A stretch of DNA of 64,000 nt from NCBI GenBank assembly GCA_043764095.1, contig JAYUKX010000020.1, forward strand, positions 6,634 through 70,633. Reading direction: 5' to 3'. The notes under the pieces are model-generated. The model searched no databases. It saw nothing but the letters and a program-made list of their open reading frames with translations, and was not told where the DNA came from. How positions within the stretch are numbered: position 1 is the first letter of the stretch; the number at the start of each line of letters is the position of its first letter. The translations under genes were made by a program, and so were the position numbers. Shown here one piece after another: positions 33,504-41,321 of this stretch. This DNA is from M3007 sp043764095. Lineage in GTDB: Bacteria > Bacteroidota > Bacteroidia > Chitinophagales > Saprospiraceae.

Positions 33504-34529
33504 CTATTTTGAATGAATAATAGGGATAATGACCGAAAAAGCGTTGTTCGATTGCTGTATTTCAATAGGGGTTTTGGCTAATAATTTATATTGTTCTTGT
33601 ACATTGCTCAATGCTCGTCCGTATGTTGATTTTACGTTTTTTTTCAGGTGTATATTGTTGGAGGTACGTATGTTTTCATCTATATTTATGGTGATAAAAA
33701 TCGGATTTCCTTCGGTTCCTAGGTTGTGCTGAACGGCATTTTCGATGAGTAATTGCAGCGTTAACGGTACGATATAACCATGTGTGTTTTTGCTTTCAAT
33801 GTTCATTTGATAAGCAGTACCGTATTTATGCCGTATGAGATTGAAATATTGCGCAGCAAACGCCAATTCTTCGTGGAGGCTAATGAGATTTTTATCCGAA
33901 GCCTGCAAAACATACCGATAAATTTCAGAAAATTCGTTCAAAAAATCAGATGCTTTGTGTTTATCTTCTTCAATTAATTGGTCCAACACATTTAGATTAT
34001 TAAACAAAAAATGCGGATTGAGTTGTGATTTTAGGTGGTAAATTTTACTTTCAGCAAGTGCCTGATGATAGCTGGCCAATTGCAGTTGATGGTTTTTACT
34101 TTTGTTGTAATAATAATAAGCGAGGAAAAAACTACCATAAATAAATCCGTTCAGAAAGTCGGAGAACAGCGTAAAGAAAAAGGTTGCGCGGTTAAAATTT
34201 CGCTCAATGGTATCAAATATAAAAGAGATAAACAATCCGCTTAACTTCATCGTTAGCAGATATATGATGAGCGACGAGCCAAATATCTTTAGCATTTCTT
34301 TGGTACTAAAAACATCTGATTTCTGCCATTTTTTGATAACAGTAAGTATGATTACAAACAGCACTCCAACTTGAAATAATGAAAACAAAACTGCTTCAGG
34401 CGTGAATGTGTAGGCATTAATTTCCTCTCTAGCGGATATCCGTATATGGATGGACTGTACATAAGCAAACAGCATAATGAACAGTAGGAAGTATCGGTTA
34501 AGGTATATTTTTTTAAGCCAATTTCTCAT
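33504..34529 (-). CDS. Sensor histidine kinase, LytS/YehU family
   Basis: A 341-residue inner-membrane kinase. About four hydrophobic segments (about 11-30, 46-66, 85-105, 120-142) form a small membrane sensor. The His_kinase domain follows with phospho-acceptor H173 in LKSQLNPHFLFNNLN and the ATPase N-box LTLQLLIENAVQHNLG. A canonical G-rich lid is short, as usual for this family. ATG 34529 is chosen because the longer frame (34571) adds residues unlike the family. Signal sensed is unknown. An exported hypothetical gene ends 78 nt upstream. Confidence 0.9.
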   Translation of the reverse strand: MRNWLKKIYLNRYFLLFIMLFAYVQSIHIRISAREEINAYTFTPEAVLFSLFQVGVLFVIILTVIKKWQKSDVFSTKEMLKIFGSSLIIYLLTMKLSGLFISFIFDTIERNFNRATFFFTLFSDFLNGFIYGSFFLAYYYYNKSKNHQLQLASYHQALAESKIYHLKSQLNPHFLFNNLNVLDQLIEEDKHKASDFLNEFSEIYRYVLQASDKNLISLHEELAFAAQYFNLIRHKYGTAYQMNIESKNTHGYIVPLTLQLLIENAVQHNLGTEGNPIFITINIDENIRTSNNIHLKKNVKSTYGRALSNVQEQYKLLAKTPIEIQQSNNAFSVIIPIIHSK

Positions 34530-34607
34530 TACAAATTTGATGGATAAATATACCAAAAAATAGGCCTGCAATTTTACAAACCTATTTTTTGGGCCTAAGA
34601 TTTTGCT

Positions 34608-35354
34608 TTACTTACTCTTTTCAGGTAATGAAAATATGGTATTGCCTGCCTCATCAAAAAAGTCAAGTTTAGCATTGTTTTCTTTGTCCACATAAAACAT
34701 AGCCCTGGGCATTCCCTTGTTATCAAAAAGGAACAGGCCATTATTTTCATTCCTCGATTTTCCGAGCATTACACGAGGAGCACCGCCAATCAATCCTTGT
34801 GCTTCATACACTTTGTATTTTTCCTCCATGGCTTTAGGGTCTTTTTTACCAAGGATATCTAACTCTTTCATAATCTCTGCTGTTCTAGCCTGCGATTCTT
34901 TAGTTGGTCGGTCATTAAACATCAAACCACTAGTCACAAATCTTTTGTCTCCCTCCCGATAATCTTGGGTGAGTAACTGCATCACCTGATCGCCATCGTA
35001 TTGGTCGTAGGTTAATGAAAACCCTGCGCTATGGCCTTTTGATGTTTTTTGCCCATCATAAATTAAGCCTCCGCATTCTAAACCATCTTCGTTAAAAAAT
35101 AACATACCCGATCTCTTTTTTCGATCTTCGTTGGTTGGCCTTCCGTTAATTTTGTCCTTCCCGTTGGGGAAACGCCCTACATTAGTAATCACCATTTTTA
35201 CGCTACCGTCTTGCTCTACAATATTGATTCGTTCCACATCAATTTCACTAAATTTTTGATTGCCGCTCTTTTGGAATGCAGATGTGGCCATAAAAATCAT
35301 TCCAATTCCAGTAGTTAGTGCAAAAGTCCTTAAAAAAATTAATTCTCTGTTCAT
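34608..35354 (-). CDS. Exported hypothetical protein
   Basis: A 248-residue protein with an N-terminal hydrophobic segment (about 8-27, FALTTGIGMIFMATSAFQ) that is a signal peptide or anchor. The mature part starts with VERINIVEQDGSVKMVITN and has repeated beta-hairpin elements of the type GxxxFDNKGxPRAMFYVD and NAKLDFFDEAGNTIFSLP, similar in pattern to hypothetical proteins seen in Bacteroidota. No enzyme motif is visible. It is 78 nt upstream of the LytS-type kinase gene on the same strand and could be a sensory accessory. Confidence 0.7.
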   Translation of the reverse strand: MNRELIFLRTFALTTGIGMIFMATSAFQKSGNQKFSEIDVERINIVEQDGSVKMVITNVGRFPNGKDKINGRPTNEDRKKRSGMLFFNEDGLECGGLIYDGQKTSKGHSAGFSLTYDQYDGDQVMQLLTQDYREGDKRFVTSGLMFNDRPTKESQARTAEIMKELDILGKKDPKAMEEKYKVYEAQGLIGGAPRVMLGKSRNENNGLFLFDNKGMPRAMFYVDKENNAKLDFFDEAGNTIFSLPEKSK

Positions 35355-35741
35355 TGTTATAATTATTTTTTGTTAAACGCTTGAATACAGTGCAAAACTA
35401 TATTGAACGTATTTGCTGGTCAACTACAAAACAATGAATGCGGGAAAAAATCGAATGAACTAGGGGAAAGGAGGGTTTAGTCTGATGTACGATGTTACAT
35501 AGATCACTATTATGCTAATAATTTTATTATAAAGTATTTAAAAGTGTTGTTCTGTTTTTTCGACTTTTAGGAATAAAATTATACTGTTAACAAGGTGTAG
35601 TCCGAGTTTTACATATGCTTGTATTTACATCTGATTAGTGCTAATTTATAAAGAGCCATTTTAGCAAAAATCATGTCCAAAAGTAGTTGTTTTTAATCGT
35701 TTTCCCCCGAAAATACCAATTTTCTCCTCAAAAAAAGTGTC
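35355..35741. other. AT-rich intergenic region, nothing recognised
   Basis: A 387-bp gap between an upstream membrane protein gene and the exported hypothetical gene, both on the minus strand. It is AT-rich with no clear promoter, RNA or repeat. Confidence 0.5.
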
Positions 35742-36044
35742 TCACTTCTGCCAAAAATTAATAATAATAAATGCAATAATCCCAAATATTCCAACGAGTG
35801 AAATGATAAATATATAATCTGCAATTTGCTCAAGTCTATATTCCCGATTTGGGTTTTCTGTCCTTATCGAGATAAAAGAAAGCACGGAAGAAACCGTCAA
35901 AAACAGCGCAATAATAGAGGTAAATTCGTCAATATAATTATTCTCCGTTCTATTGGTCAAATGAAGTGATGTAATGACAAAGAGGCAAAATCCAAGCAAA
36001 TTTGCGGCGGTACCCAAAATATGTTGTGAGGTTTTATTCGCCAT
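35742..36044 (-). CDS. Small three-helix membrane protein
   Basis: A 100-residue integral membrane protein with three predicted helices (about 10-29, 40-60, 76-97), separated by short polar loops (TNRTENNY, RTENPNREYRLEQ). No family is recognised. It begins 3 nt after the WS/DGAT-SCP2 stop codon on the same strand, so it is almost certainly co-transcribed with it. Its role may relate to lipid synthesis at the inner membrane, but that is only inferred from position. Confidence 0.7.
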   Translation of the reverse strand: MANKTSQHILGTAANLLGFCLFVITSLHLTNRTENNYIDEFTSIIALFLTVSSVLSFISIRTENPNREYRLEQIADYIFIISLVGIFGIIAFIIINFWQK

Positions 36045-36047
36045 TTC

Positions 36048-37868
36048 TTATTTTTTGGATTCTTTCATTTTTTCCAAAATCCGTCCTACCTTCATTGCCA
36101 TCGCAAAATCGCCGTCCACGCTGAGTCTTCCTTGAATAAATGCCGTTTGGAAATCCAATTGCCCACTAGCAATTTTCATCAAATGCTCATCTTCAATCGT
36201 AAATGTGGTGTCTGGGTTTTCTGTTTTGCCAGCCGTCGCGCTGCCCGGATACTTACTGATATCGACTACCCATTCCGCAGGCACAGCACCTTTAATATAG
36301 AACTGGAACAAACCGCTCTTGGGTTTGCCATTATCGGGCATTGCCTGCAAGAATTGATGGAGGTCATTAAACAGTTTATCCGATGCAGGGCGTTCCTCTT
36401 TTTTTACTTTTGTCTTTTGTTTTTTCTTACCATGTTTCAAAATGGCGGCTTCTAATTCATTCGCCGATTCGCGGAGATAACGTGTAAAATCATCCAAATC
36501 CGGCATTGATTTTACATCGGAAATCGGGCTTATCGTAATAATGCCATTATAACTTAATATAGTGATAATCAATCCCATACCATCCAAAATTGGAGCAGAT
36601 CCCATTACCGCCAGCATTTTGTGGCCATTGAGGTAGAGGGGCATATTGGGCCCTGGCACATTGGTGATGGCAACGTTAAAAACGGGTTTGTGCATTTCCG
36701 AAATTTGGAAACGGGAGTACAAGCGTGCGGCTTGATTGGCCACGCCAAATGGCACGGCCTCCGCCATTCCAGCCAGTGTTTTTGCCCCGATTGCCCCGTG
36801 GTAAGTTTTGCCCCGCGACGTATTTTCTTGAATCGTTTCGAGGCGTTCAATCGGATCTTCAATATTGGTTGCCAATTGAACCAACATAGCCGAAAGTTGA
36901 TTATCGAGGTTATCATCGCCTGCTGCGCGGGTTGAAATGGGTACCATCGCGACCAGCGGCTGGGTGGGTAATTTTCCTTTTTCGTCCAAATAACGCCGCA
37001 ATGCACCAGCGCATATCGCCAATAGTATATCATTTACCGTAGAGCCCATCGTTTTTTTGAGCGCGACCACCCGATCCAGCGAAAGAATGGCTGTATTCCA
37101 CAAACGACGCGAAGAAATAATGCCATTAATAGGTGTATGTGGTGCCGTAAAGGGTGCGGTGGGTAATTGTTGGCGTTGTACACGAGTCAAAAAACCTGCT
37201 TTTAGGGTGGCAGATACGGTATTGAACATCAATTTGGGGAATTTCAAAGGTTCTTCCGCAAAACTGAGCGCACTTTTCATCACCAAAGAAAGTTCATTGG
37301 GTAATGGTTTCGGTTTGAAAGGGCGTGGTGCCGGAATATCCACTTTTTCGGCGGTCATATCCAAGAAAAGCGCGAGTAGTCCACCAGCCGCACCGCCATC
37401 CAAGGCTACGTGGTGAATTTTGGAAATAATCGCCACCGATCCCGCAGGAACTTGTGGAATATTATCCAAACCTTCCACAAAGGTCATCGACCACAGGGCG
37501 CGCGATTGGTCCAGTGGTTCGCTAAAGTTTTGGGAGGCAATTTTGCGCAATTGTTTCCAATCGCCTGGCTTTGGCAGCGCAATATGATTAATATGCAGCG
37601 CAATATCAAAATTAGGATCGTCCACCCAATACGGGTAATCAACGCTCAGTGGCACATACATCAATCGTTGCCTCAATTTTTGAATCATGTGGATCCTCGA
37701 ATGAATAATATCGCGAAAATCCTCAAATTTCAAAGAGCCTTCAATAATAATAACCGAACCCACGTGCATGTGGCTGGTAGGTGTTTCGGCGTATAAAAAA
37801 GCAGCATCCATACCAGAAATAGGCTGGATATCGGGATTGCTAAGCAATTGAGTGATCTTTTTTTTCAT
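36048..37868 (-). CDS. Wax ester synthase/diacylglycerol acyltransferase fused to SCP2 domain
   Basis: A 606-residue fusion. The WS/DGAT domain (about 15-460) condenses acyl-CoA with a fatty alcohol or diacylglycerol to make storage wax ester or triacylglycerol. The catalytic motif is HHVALDG at 152-158, with PLDQSRALWSMTFVEGL before it and the DUF1298-like NVPGPNMPLYLNG block in the second half. After a Lys-rich linker (about 478-492), residues 495-606 match the sterol carrier protein 2 (SCP2) lipid-binding fold (GLFQFYIKGAVPAEWVVD, DTTFTIEDEHLMKIASGQLD, GRLSVDGDFAMAMKV). The fusion would deliver or bind hydrophobic substrate. It is followed by a small membrane protein gene and faces a divergent phasin-like gene. 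Confidence 0.92.
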   Translation of the reverse strand: MKKKITQLLSNPDIQPISGMDAAFLYAETPTSHMHVGSVIIIEGSLKFEDFRDIIHSRIHMIQKLRQRLMYVPLSVDYPYWVDDPNFDIALHINHIALPKPGDWKQLRKIASQNFSEPLDQSRALWSMTFVEGLDNIPQVPAGSVAIISKIHHVALDGGAAGGLLALFLDMTAEKVDIPAPRPFKPKPLPNELSLVMKSALSFAEEPLKFPKLMFNTVSATLKAGFLTRVQRQQLPTAPFTAPHTPINGIISSRRLWNTAILSLDRVVALKKTMGSTVNDILLAICAGALRRYLDEKGKLPTQPLVAMVPISTRAAGDDNLDNQLSAMLVQLATNIEDPIERLETIQENTSRGKTYHGAIGAKTLAGMAEAVPFGVANQAARLYSRFQISEMHKPVFNVAITNVPGPNMPLYLNGHKMLAVMGSAPILDGMGLIITILSYNGIITISPISDVKSMPDLDDFTRYLRESANELEAAILKHGKKKQKTKVKKEERPASDKLFNDLHQFLQAMPDNGKPKSGLFQFYIKGAVPAEWVVDISKYPGSATAGKTENPDTTFTIEDEHLMKIASGQLDFQTAFIQGRLSVDGDFAMAMKVGRILEKMKESKK

Positions 37869-37985
37869 AATACTGATGGACTGATAGATGTTTGTACGGT
37901 ATGCGGAATGAAAAACTAGGGGCGAAGTTAGTTAAATTTGGAAATATTGGAAAAATGTTTTCTCGTTCCCGAAGCCGTATAAATA

Positions 37986-38015
37986 CTTACCATTCATCAG
38001 TTTTTCGTATTTTTG
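37986..38015 (+). promoter_or_regulatory. Candidate promoter of phasin-like gene
   Basis: TATTTTTG at 38008-38015 is a perfect -7 element (TAnnTTTG), with a weak TTA -33 element at 37986-37988 (19-bp spacer), 19 nt upstream of the ATG at 38034. Confidence 0.55.
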
Positions 38016-38033
38016 CCTCAAACATACACACTC

Positions 38034-38567
38034 ATGTCCACAAAAAAAGACGAAACCGCATCATTTGTACTGCGATTTACCCAAAAAATATTCAAAAACG
38101 ACCAAGGAGAACCTCAAATCCAATGGCGCGGCAATATCCGTCACGTGCAAGGTGGCGACGAAAAGCGTTTCTCCGAGTTTGATGAAGCCGTCGGTTTTGT
38201 ACAAGAAAAACTAGCCGAACTCACCATGCTGCAAGTGGAAGATAAATCGCCCGAAGAACAAAAAGGCATTTTGGCTAAAAGTTACGACCTCTGGAAACGT
38301 GTAGCCGCTGAAACGCCAAAAATAGTCCGCGAATCCTTAAAAGATCCTAAAAAGCAGGTGGCCCAAATCCAAGAACAAATGTCGCATGTCGGCGATGCCA
38401 TTAATCAAAGGATAGAGGATACGCTCGGACAAAAACTGGAAATTGACGAATTTCGAGGTGTTTCAAAAGCCGATTTTAAAAATATGATGCACGCCATGGA
38501 AATGATGTCGAACGAAATCCAGGCACTACATAAAAAAGTAGATACGCTTTCAAAAAAAACTAAATAA
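38034..38567 (+). CDS. Phasin-like helical protein
   Basis: A 177-residue protein with no signal peptide. The N-terminal ~60 residues (FVLRFTQKIFKNDQGEPQIQW) are beta-rich; the rest is predicted helical with a heptad-like C-terminal coiled coil (FKNMMHAMEMMSNEIQALHKKVDTLSKK). The overall pattern (a short N-terminal part, amphipathic helices and a C-terminal oligomerisation coil) resembles phasins and polyhydroxyalkanoate granule-associated proteins; I infer a granule or droplet surface role, but no diagnostic motif proves it. ATG 38034 is preferred over 38013 because it follows a -7 element and a short leader. The next gene starts 12 nt downstream. Confidence 0.6.
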   Translation: MSTKKDETASFVLRFTQKIFKNDQGEPQIQWRGNIRHVQGGDEKRFSEFDEAVGFVQEKLAELTMLQVEDKSPEEQKGILAKSYDLWKRVAAETPKIVRESLKDPKKQVAQIQEQMSHVGDAINQRIEDTLGQKLEIDEFRGVSKADFKNMMHAMEMMSNEIQALHKKVDTLSKKTK

Positions 38568-38579
38568 CCCCGAAACGTG

Positions 38580-39383
38580 ATGTTAGGATTTGAAAGTCAA
38601 CTGGAAGCCATCATGGCCAAACGGGCATCGGCCTCCATCTCGGTGCAAACACTGGGCGGATTCGAGGTGAGCCGCGATGGGGTAGGGGTGTTGCCCAAAG
38701 CATGGGGGCGCGATAAAACCGTCCAGTTATTTCAATATTTTGTTACGGCGCGCCACCGAAAAGCCCAACACAAGGAGCAAATTATGGATCGGCTTTGGGA
38801 AGATGATGCCGATGACCAATCATTTAAAGTGGCTTTACACGGCATTAATAAGGTGCTGGAACCTACTCGGAAAAGCCATTCCGATGCGCGTTATATCGCC
38901 CGACAAGGACTTACCTATCAACTCAATCGCGCAGAAATATGGGTAGATGCCGATGCGATGGAAGATTATATTGCCTTGGGTAACCAATGTTTTGCGGATC
39001 ATCCTGCCCTCGCAAATGCCGCCTATCGCGAGGCCATAGCATTGCACAAAGGTGTTTATTTGCCCGATCGTATTTATGAGGATTGGTCTTGCGATGAAAG
39101 AGAACGCTTACAAGTATTGGCGCTGGGCGCTATTATTACATTGAGCGAACTATTGCTGGACGAAAACCCGATGGAAAGTGTCCGCCTTTCCCAACAAGCA
39201 CTACTCATTGATGCCGCTTGGGAAGATGCTTATCGTATTCAGATGGAAGCCTGGTTGCGCAAAGGCAACCGACCAATGGCGATTAAAACCTACCAACAAT
39301 GCGAAAAGGTATTGATGGAAGAAATGGGAATTGGGCCACTACCCGAAACTAAACAATTATATAAGAAAATTACAAGTTTGTAA
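38580..39383 (+). CDS. BTAD (SARP-like) transcriptional activator
   Basis: A 267-residue regulator with a winged-helix DNA-binding part (about 15-100, VQTLGGFEVSRDGVGVLPKAW, WEDDADDQSFKVALHGINKVLEP) followed by a bacterial transcriptional activator domain of TPR-like helices (about 115-265). This is the SARP/AfsR/DnrI layout, which is best known in actinobacteria, and here lies 12 nt after the phasin-like gene. ATG at 38580 follows a GTG at 38577 and is preferred. It is likely the local regulator of the lipid-storage-like locus. It has no ATPase domain. Confidence 0.8.
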   Translation: MLGFESQLEAIMAKRASASISVQTLGGFEVSRDGVGVLPKAWGRDKTVQLFQYFVTARHRKAQHKEQIMDRLWEDDADDQSFKVALHGINKVLEPTRKSHSDARYIARQGLTYQLNRAEIWVDADAMEDYIALGNQCFADHPALANAAYREAIALHKGVYLPDRIYEDWSCDERERLQVLALGAIITLSELLLDENPMESVRLSQQALLIDAAWEDAYRIQMEAWLRKGNRPMAIKTYQQCEKVLMEEMGIGPLPETKQLYKKITSL

Positions 39384-39489
39384 GTTTTTTTTCAAAAATA
39401 TCCACTTCCACCTTTTTGTAACTTATCTGTAACTCCACTTCCCCAACTTTGCAGCATCAAATTTAAAATACTTAAACAAGTAAAATAAA

Positions 39490-40317
39490 ATGGCAAATAC
39501 AGCAAAGGCAACAGCCACCAAGACGACAAAAAAAGTAGAGAACACTATCGCTAAAAAAACGCAAAAAGTAGCAACTGCTGCTAAAAACGTAAATGAGCAA
39601 GTGAAAGAAACCGCAGAAGAATTTGTAACTGACGTAGTAAACGGTGGTAAAAAAATAAATACCATGGCTACTCAGGCCGTTAAAGAAACCGCAGAGAAAA
39701 TTGATTTTACGGAGAGCGTAAACAAAATCAAAGCAACGGCTAAATCTGTAAACAATGAAATCAAAGCAACGGCTACCGAAGTAATGGAAGATGTAAAAGA
39801 AAATACCAAAGAAGTACGTACTGCTGCCGCTCAATTGGCAAAGAACGTAAATACTCAAATCAAAGCAACGGCTACCGAAGTAATCGCCGACGCAAAAGAT
39901 AATACCAAAGAATTGCGTGCTGCTGCTACTAAATTAGCAAAAAAAGTAAGCAAAGACTTGAAAGAAAACGCAGCAGATATGATCGCTGATGCAAAAGAAA
40001 ACACCAAAGAATTGCGCGCAACTGCCACTAAATTGGCAAAAGAAGCAATGGAAAGCATCAACGTAACAGAGCGTTTGGCTGATTTGAAAAAAGCAGTTAA
40101 AAATACCAATAATTACGCTTTGGAAACTGCCGAAGAAATCATCGAAGGTGTAACAGTAAATGGAGAAAAATGGCAGCAAGTAACCGAAAAAGCGGTAAAA
40201 AGCGGTCTTAAATTGGCAGCCAAAAACCAAGAAATTATGTTCACTACCCTCGAGGCTGTTAAAGTGCAATTGGGTGGTAGCGCAAATCGATTCAAGAAAT
40301 TGATCGGTAAGAAATAA
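39490..40317 (+). CDS. Amphipathic helical protein with 33-residue (3 x 11-mer) repeats
   Basis: A 275-residue protein rich in Lys, Ala, Thr and Glu and free of Cys and Pro. Residues 87-119, 120-152 and 153-185 are three consecutive repeats of exactly 33 residues. Each is built from three 11-mers (for example VNNEIKATATE, VMEDVKENTKE, VRTAAAQLAKN), with hydrophobics at 1, 5 and about 8. This 11-residue periodicity is that of apolipoproteins, perilipins, alpha-synuclein and group 3 LEA proteins, whose helices lie on lipid surfaces or protect proteins when dry. Placement beside WS/DGAT-SCP2 and a phasin-like protein favours a lipid-droplet or granule coat. A histone H1-like DNA-binding role (Lys-rich N-terminus) or a LEA role cannot be excluded. 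Confidence 0.65.
   Translation: MANTAKATATKTTKKVENTIAKKTQKVATAAKNVNEQVKETAEEFVTDVVNGGKKINTMATQAVKETAEKIDFTESVNKIKATAKSVNNEIKATATEVMEDVKENTKEVRTAAAQLAKNVNTQIKATATEVIADAKDNTKELRAAATKLAKKVSKDLKENAADMIADAKENTKELRATATKLAKEAMESINVTERLADLKKAVKNTNNYALETAEEIIEGVTVNGEKWQQVTEKAVKSGLKLAAKNQEIMFTTLEAVKVQLGGSANRFKKLIGKK
39748..40044 (+). repeat. Three coding repeats of 99 bp
   Basis: Exact 99-bp (33-codon) tandem units encoding the 11-mer helical repeats; units 1 and 2 share the run AAATCAAAGCAACGGCTACC near their start. Confidence 0.85.
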
Positions 40318-40354
40318 GTAAGCGAGTAAATAGTAAATAGATAGAGTTTGGTAA

Positions 40355-40397
40355 CATGAGTCATTCCGCATTTTTGCAGAATGGCTCATGCTTTTTT
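40355..40397 (+). terminator. Intrinsic terminator
   Basis: Stem CATGAGTCATTCCGC/GCAGAATGGCTCATG with loop ATTTTT, followed by CTTTTTT. It ends the 11-mer-repeat gene and lies before the convergent DMT permease gene. Confidence 0.85.
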
Positions 40398-40411
40398 AGG
40401 AATCTCGTTCC

Positions 40412-41299
40412 TTACCCAAACGCTAACAAAACAATCCCCAACAAGATCAATCCCGAACCCATCAACCGCACTTTCATTTGTTCCTCCGCCAGTAATTTAG
40501 CCCCTAATAACACGCCTATTACAATACTAAACTCGCGAATGGGCGCCACAGCATGTACCGGCGCGCTTTTCATGGCATACAAAACCAGTATAAACGCCAG
40601 CGGACTTACGATACTGATGACCAATATTTTAAACCAATGCCCCAACCAAATCGCCTTTACCTCCGCACGGTTTTTTAAGGCATGCGGCATCAGCAATAAA
40701 AGTCGCATCGGGTGCGCGGTGTATTCCACCAAAATAGGCGCAATGGCCAGCACTTTTACACAATACCCGTCGTAAATAGTATAACACGAAATGAGAAAAC
40801 CCGTTGCTATACCGTAATAGATGCCCTTTGTTAAGCGGTCATCTCGTTGCGCTATCGGATCTTTTCCCAATATTTTTTTTATACTAAATCCGCCAATGAC
40901 CATCGCGCCTACGCCTACGCAAAGCAGCCCAAATATATCTTGTAAACTAATTTTTTCGCCTAAAAACAAAAACGCCCCAAATCCCGAAAATACAGGCCCC
41001 ATGCCACGTGCCAACGGATACACCACCGATAAATCACCTTCCGAGTACCCTTTTTGTAATACCAAAAAATACGCAGTGTGTATGATCCCTGTAACAAACA
41101 AAGCGATGATATTTGTAGTACTCCAATCAAACCCATAACGCCATAAGTACAAAGCCGATGCAGGTAATAATATCACCGACATCACAACGGCCAATAACCA
41201 AACAAAAAGCGGCCCTCCCGGAATGGTTTTGGATAGATAATTCCATCCGGCATGGATAAATGAAGAGAGCAGTACAAGTAATAGTATGGATATTGGCAT
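40412..41299 (-). CDS. EamA/DMT-superfamily permease
   Basis: A 295-residue inner-membrane protein with about ten hydrophobic helices in two EamA-like halves. The first half has SFIHAGWNYLSK and FLVLQKGYSEGDLSVVYPLARGMGPVFSGFGAFLFLGEKIS, a typical EamA block. The second ends EFSIVIGVLLGAKLLAEEQMKVRLMGSGLILLGIVLLAFG. It is likely to move a small metabolite (amino acid, sugar or nucleotide) as a drug/metabolite transporter. It is single in its operon and convergent with the 11-mer-repeat gene, separated by a terminator. Confidence 0.85.
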   Translation of the reverse strand: MPISILLLVLLSSFIHAGWNYLSKTIPGGPLFVWLLAVVMSVILLPASALYLWRYGFDWSTTNIIALFVTGIIHTAYFLVLQKGYSEGDLSVVYPLARGMGPVFSGFGAFLFLGEKISLQDIFGLLCVGVGAMVIGGFSIKKILGKDPIAQRDDRLTKGIYYGIATGFLISCYTIYDGYCVKVLAIAPILVEYTAHPMRLLLLMPHALKNRAEVKAIWLGHWFKILVISIVSPLAFILVLYAMKSAPVHAVAPIREFSIVIGVLLGAKLLAEEQMKVRLMGSGLILLGIVLLAFG

Positions 41300-41321
41300 G
41301 GCGCGAAGGTACGCAATGTAG

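Noticed and set aside
39472..40389. Several Phe/Cys-rich minus-strand frames opposite the 11-mer repeat gene
   Set aside because: They are reverse-complement readings of Lys/Ala-rich repeats; the plus strand has a coherent protein with exact repeats.
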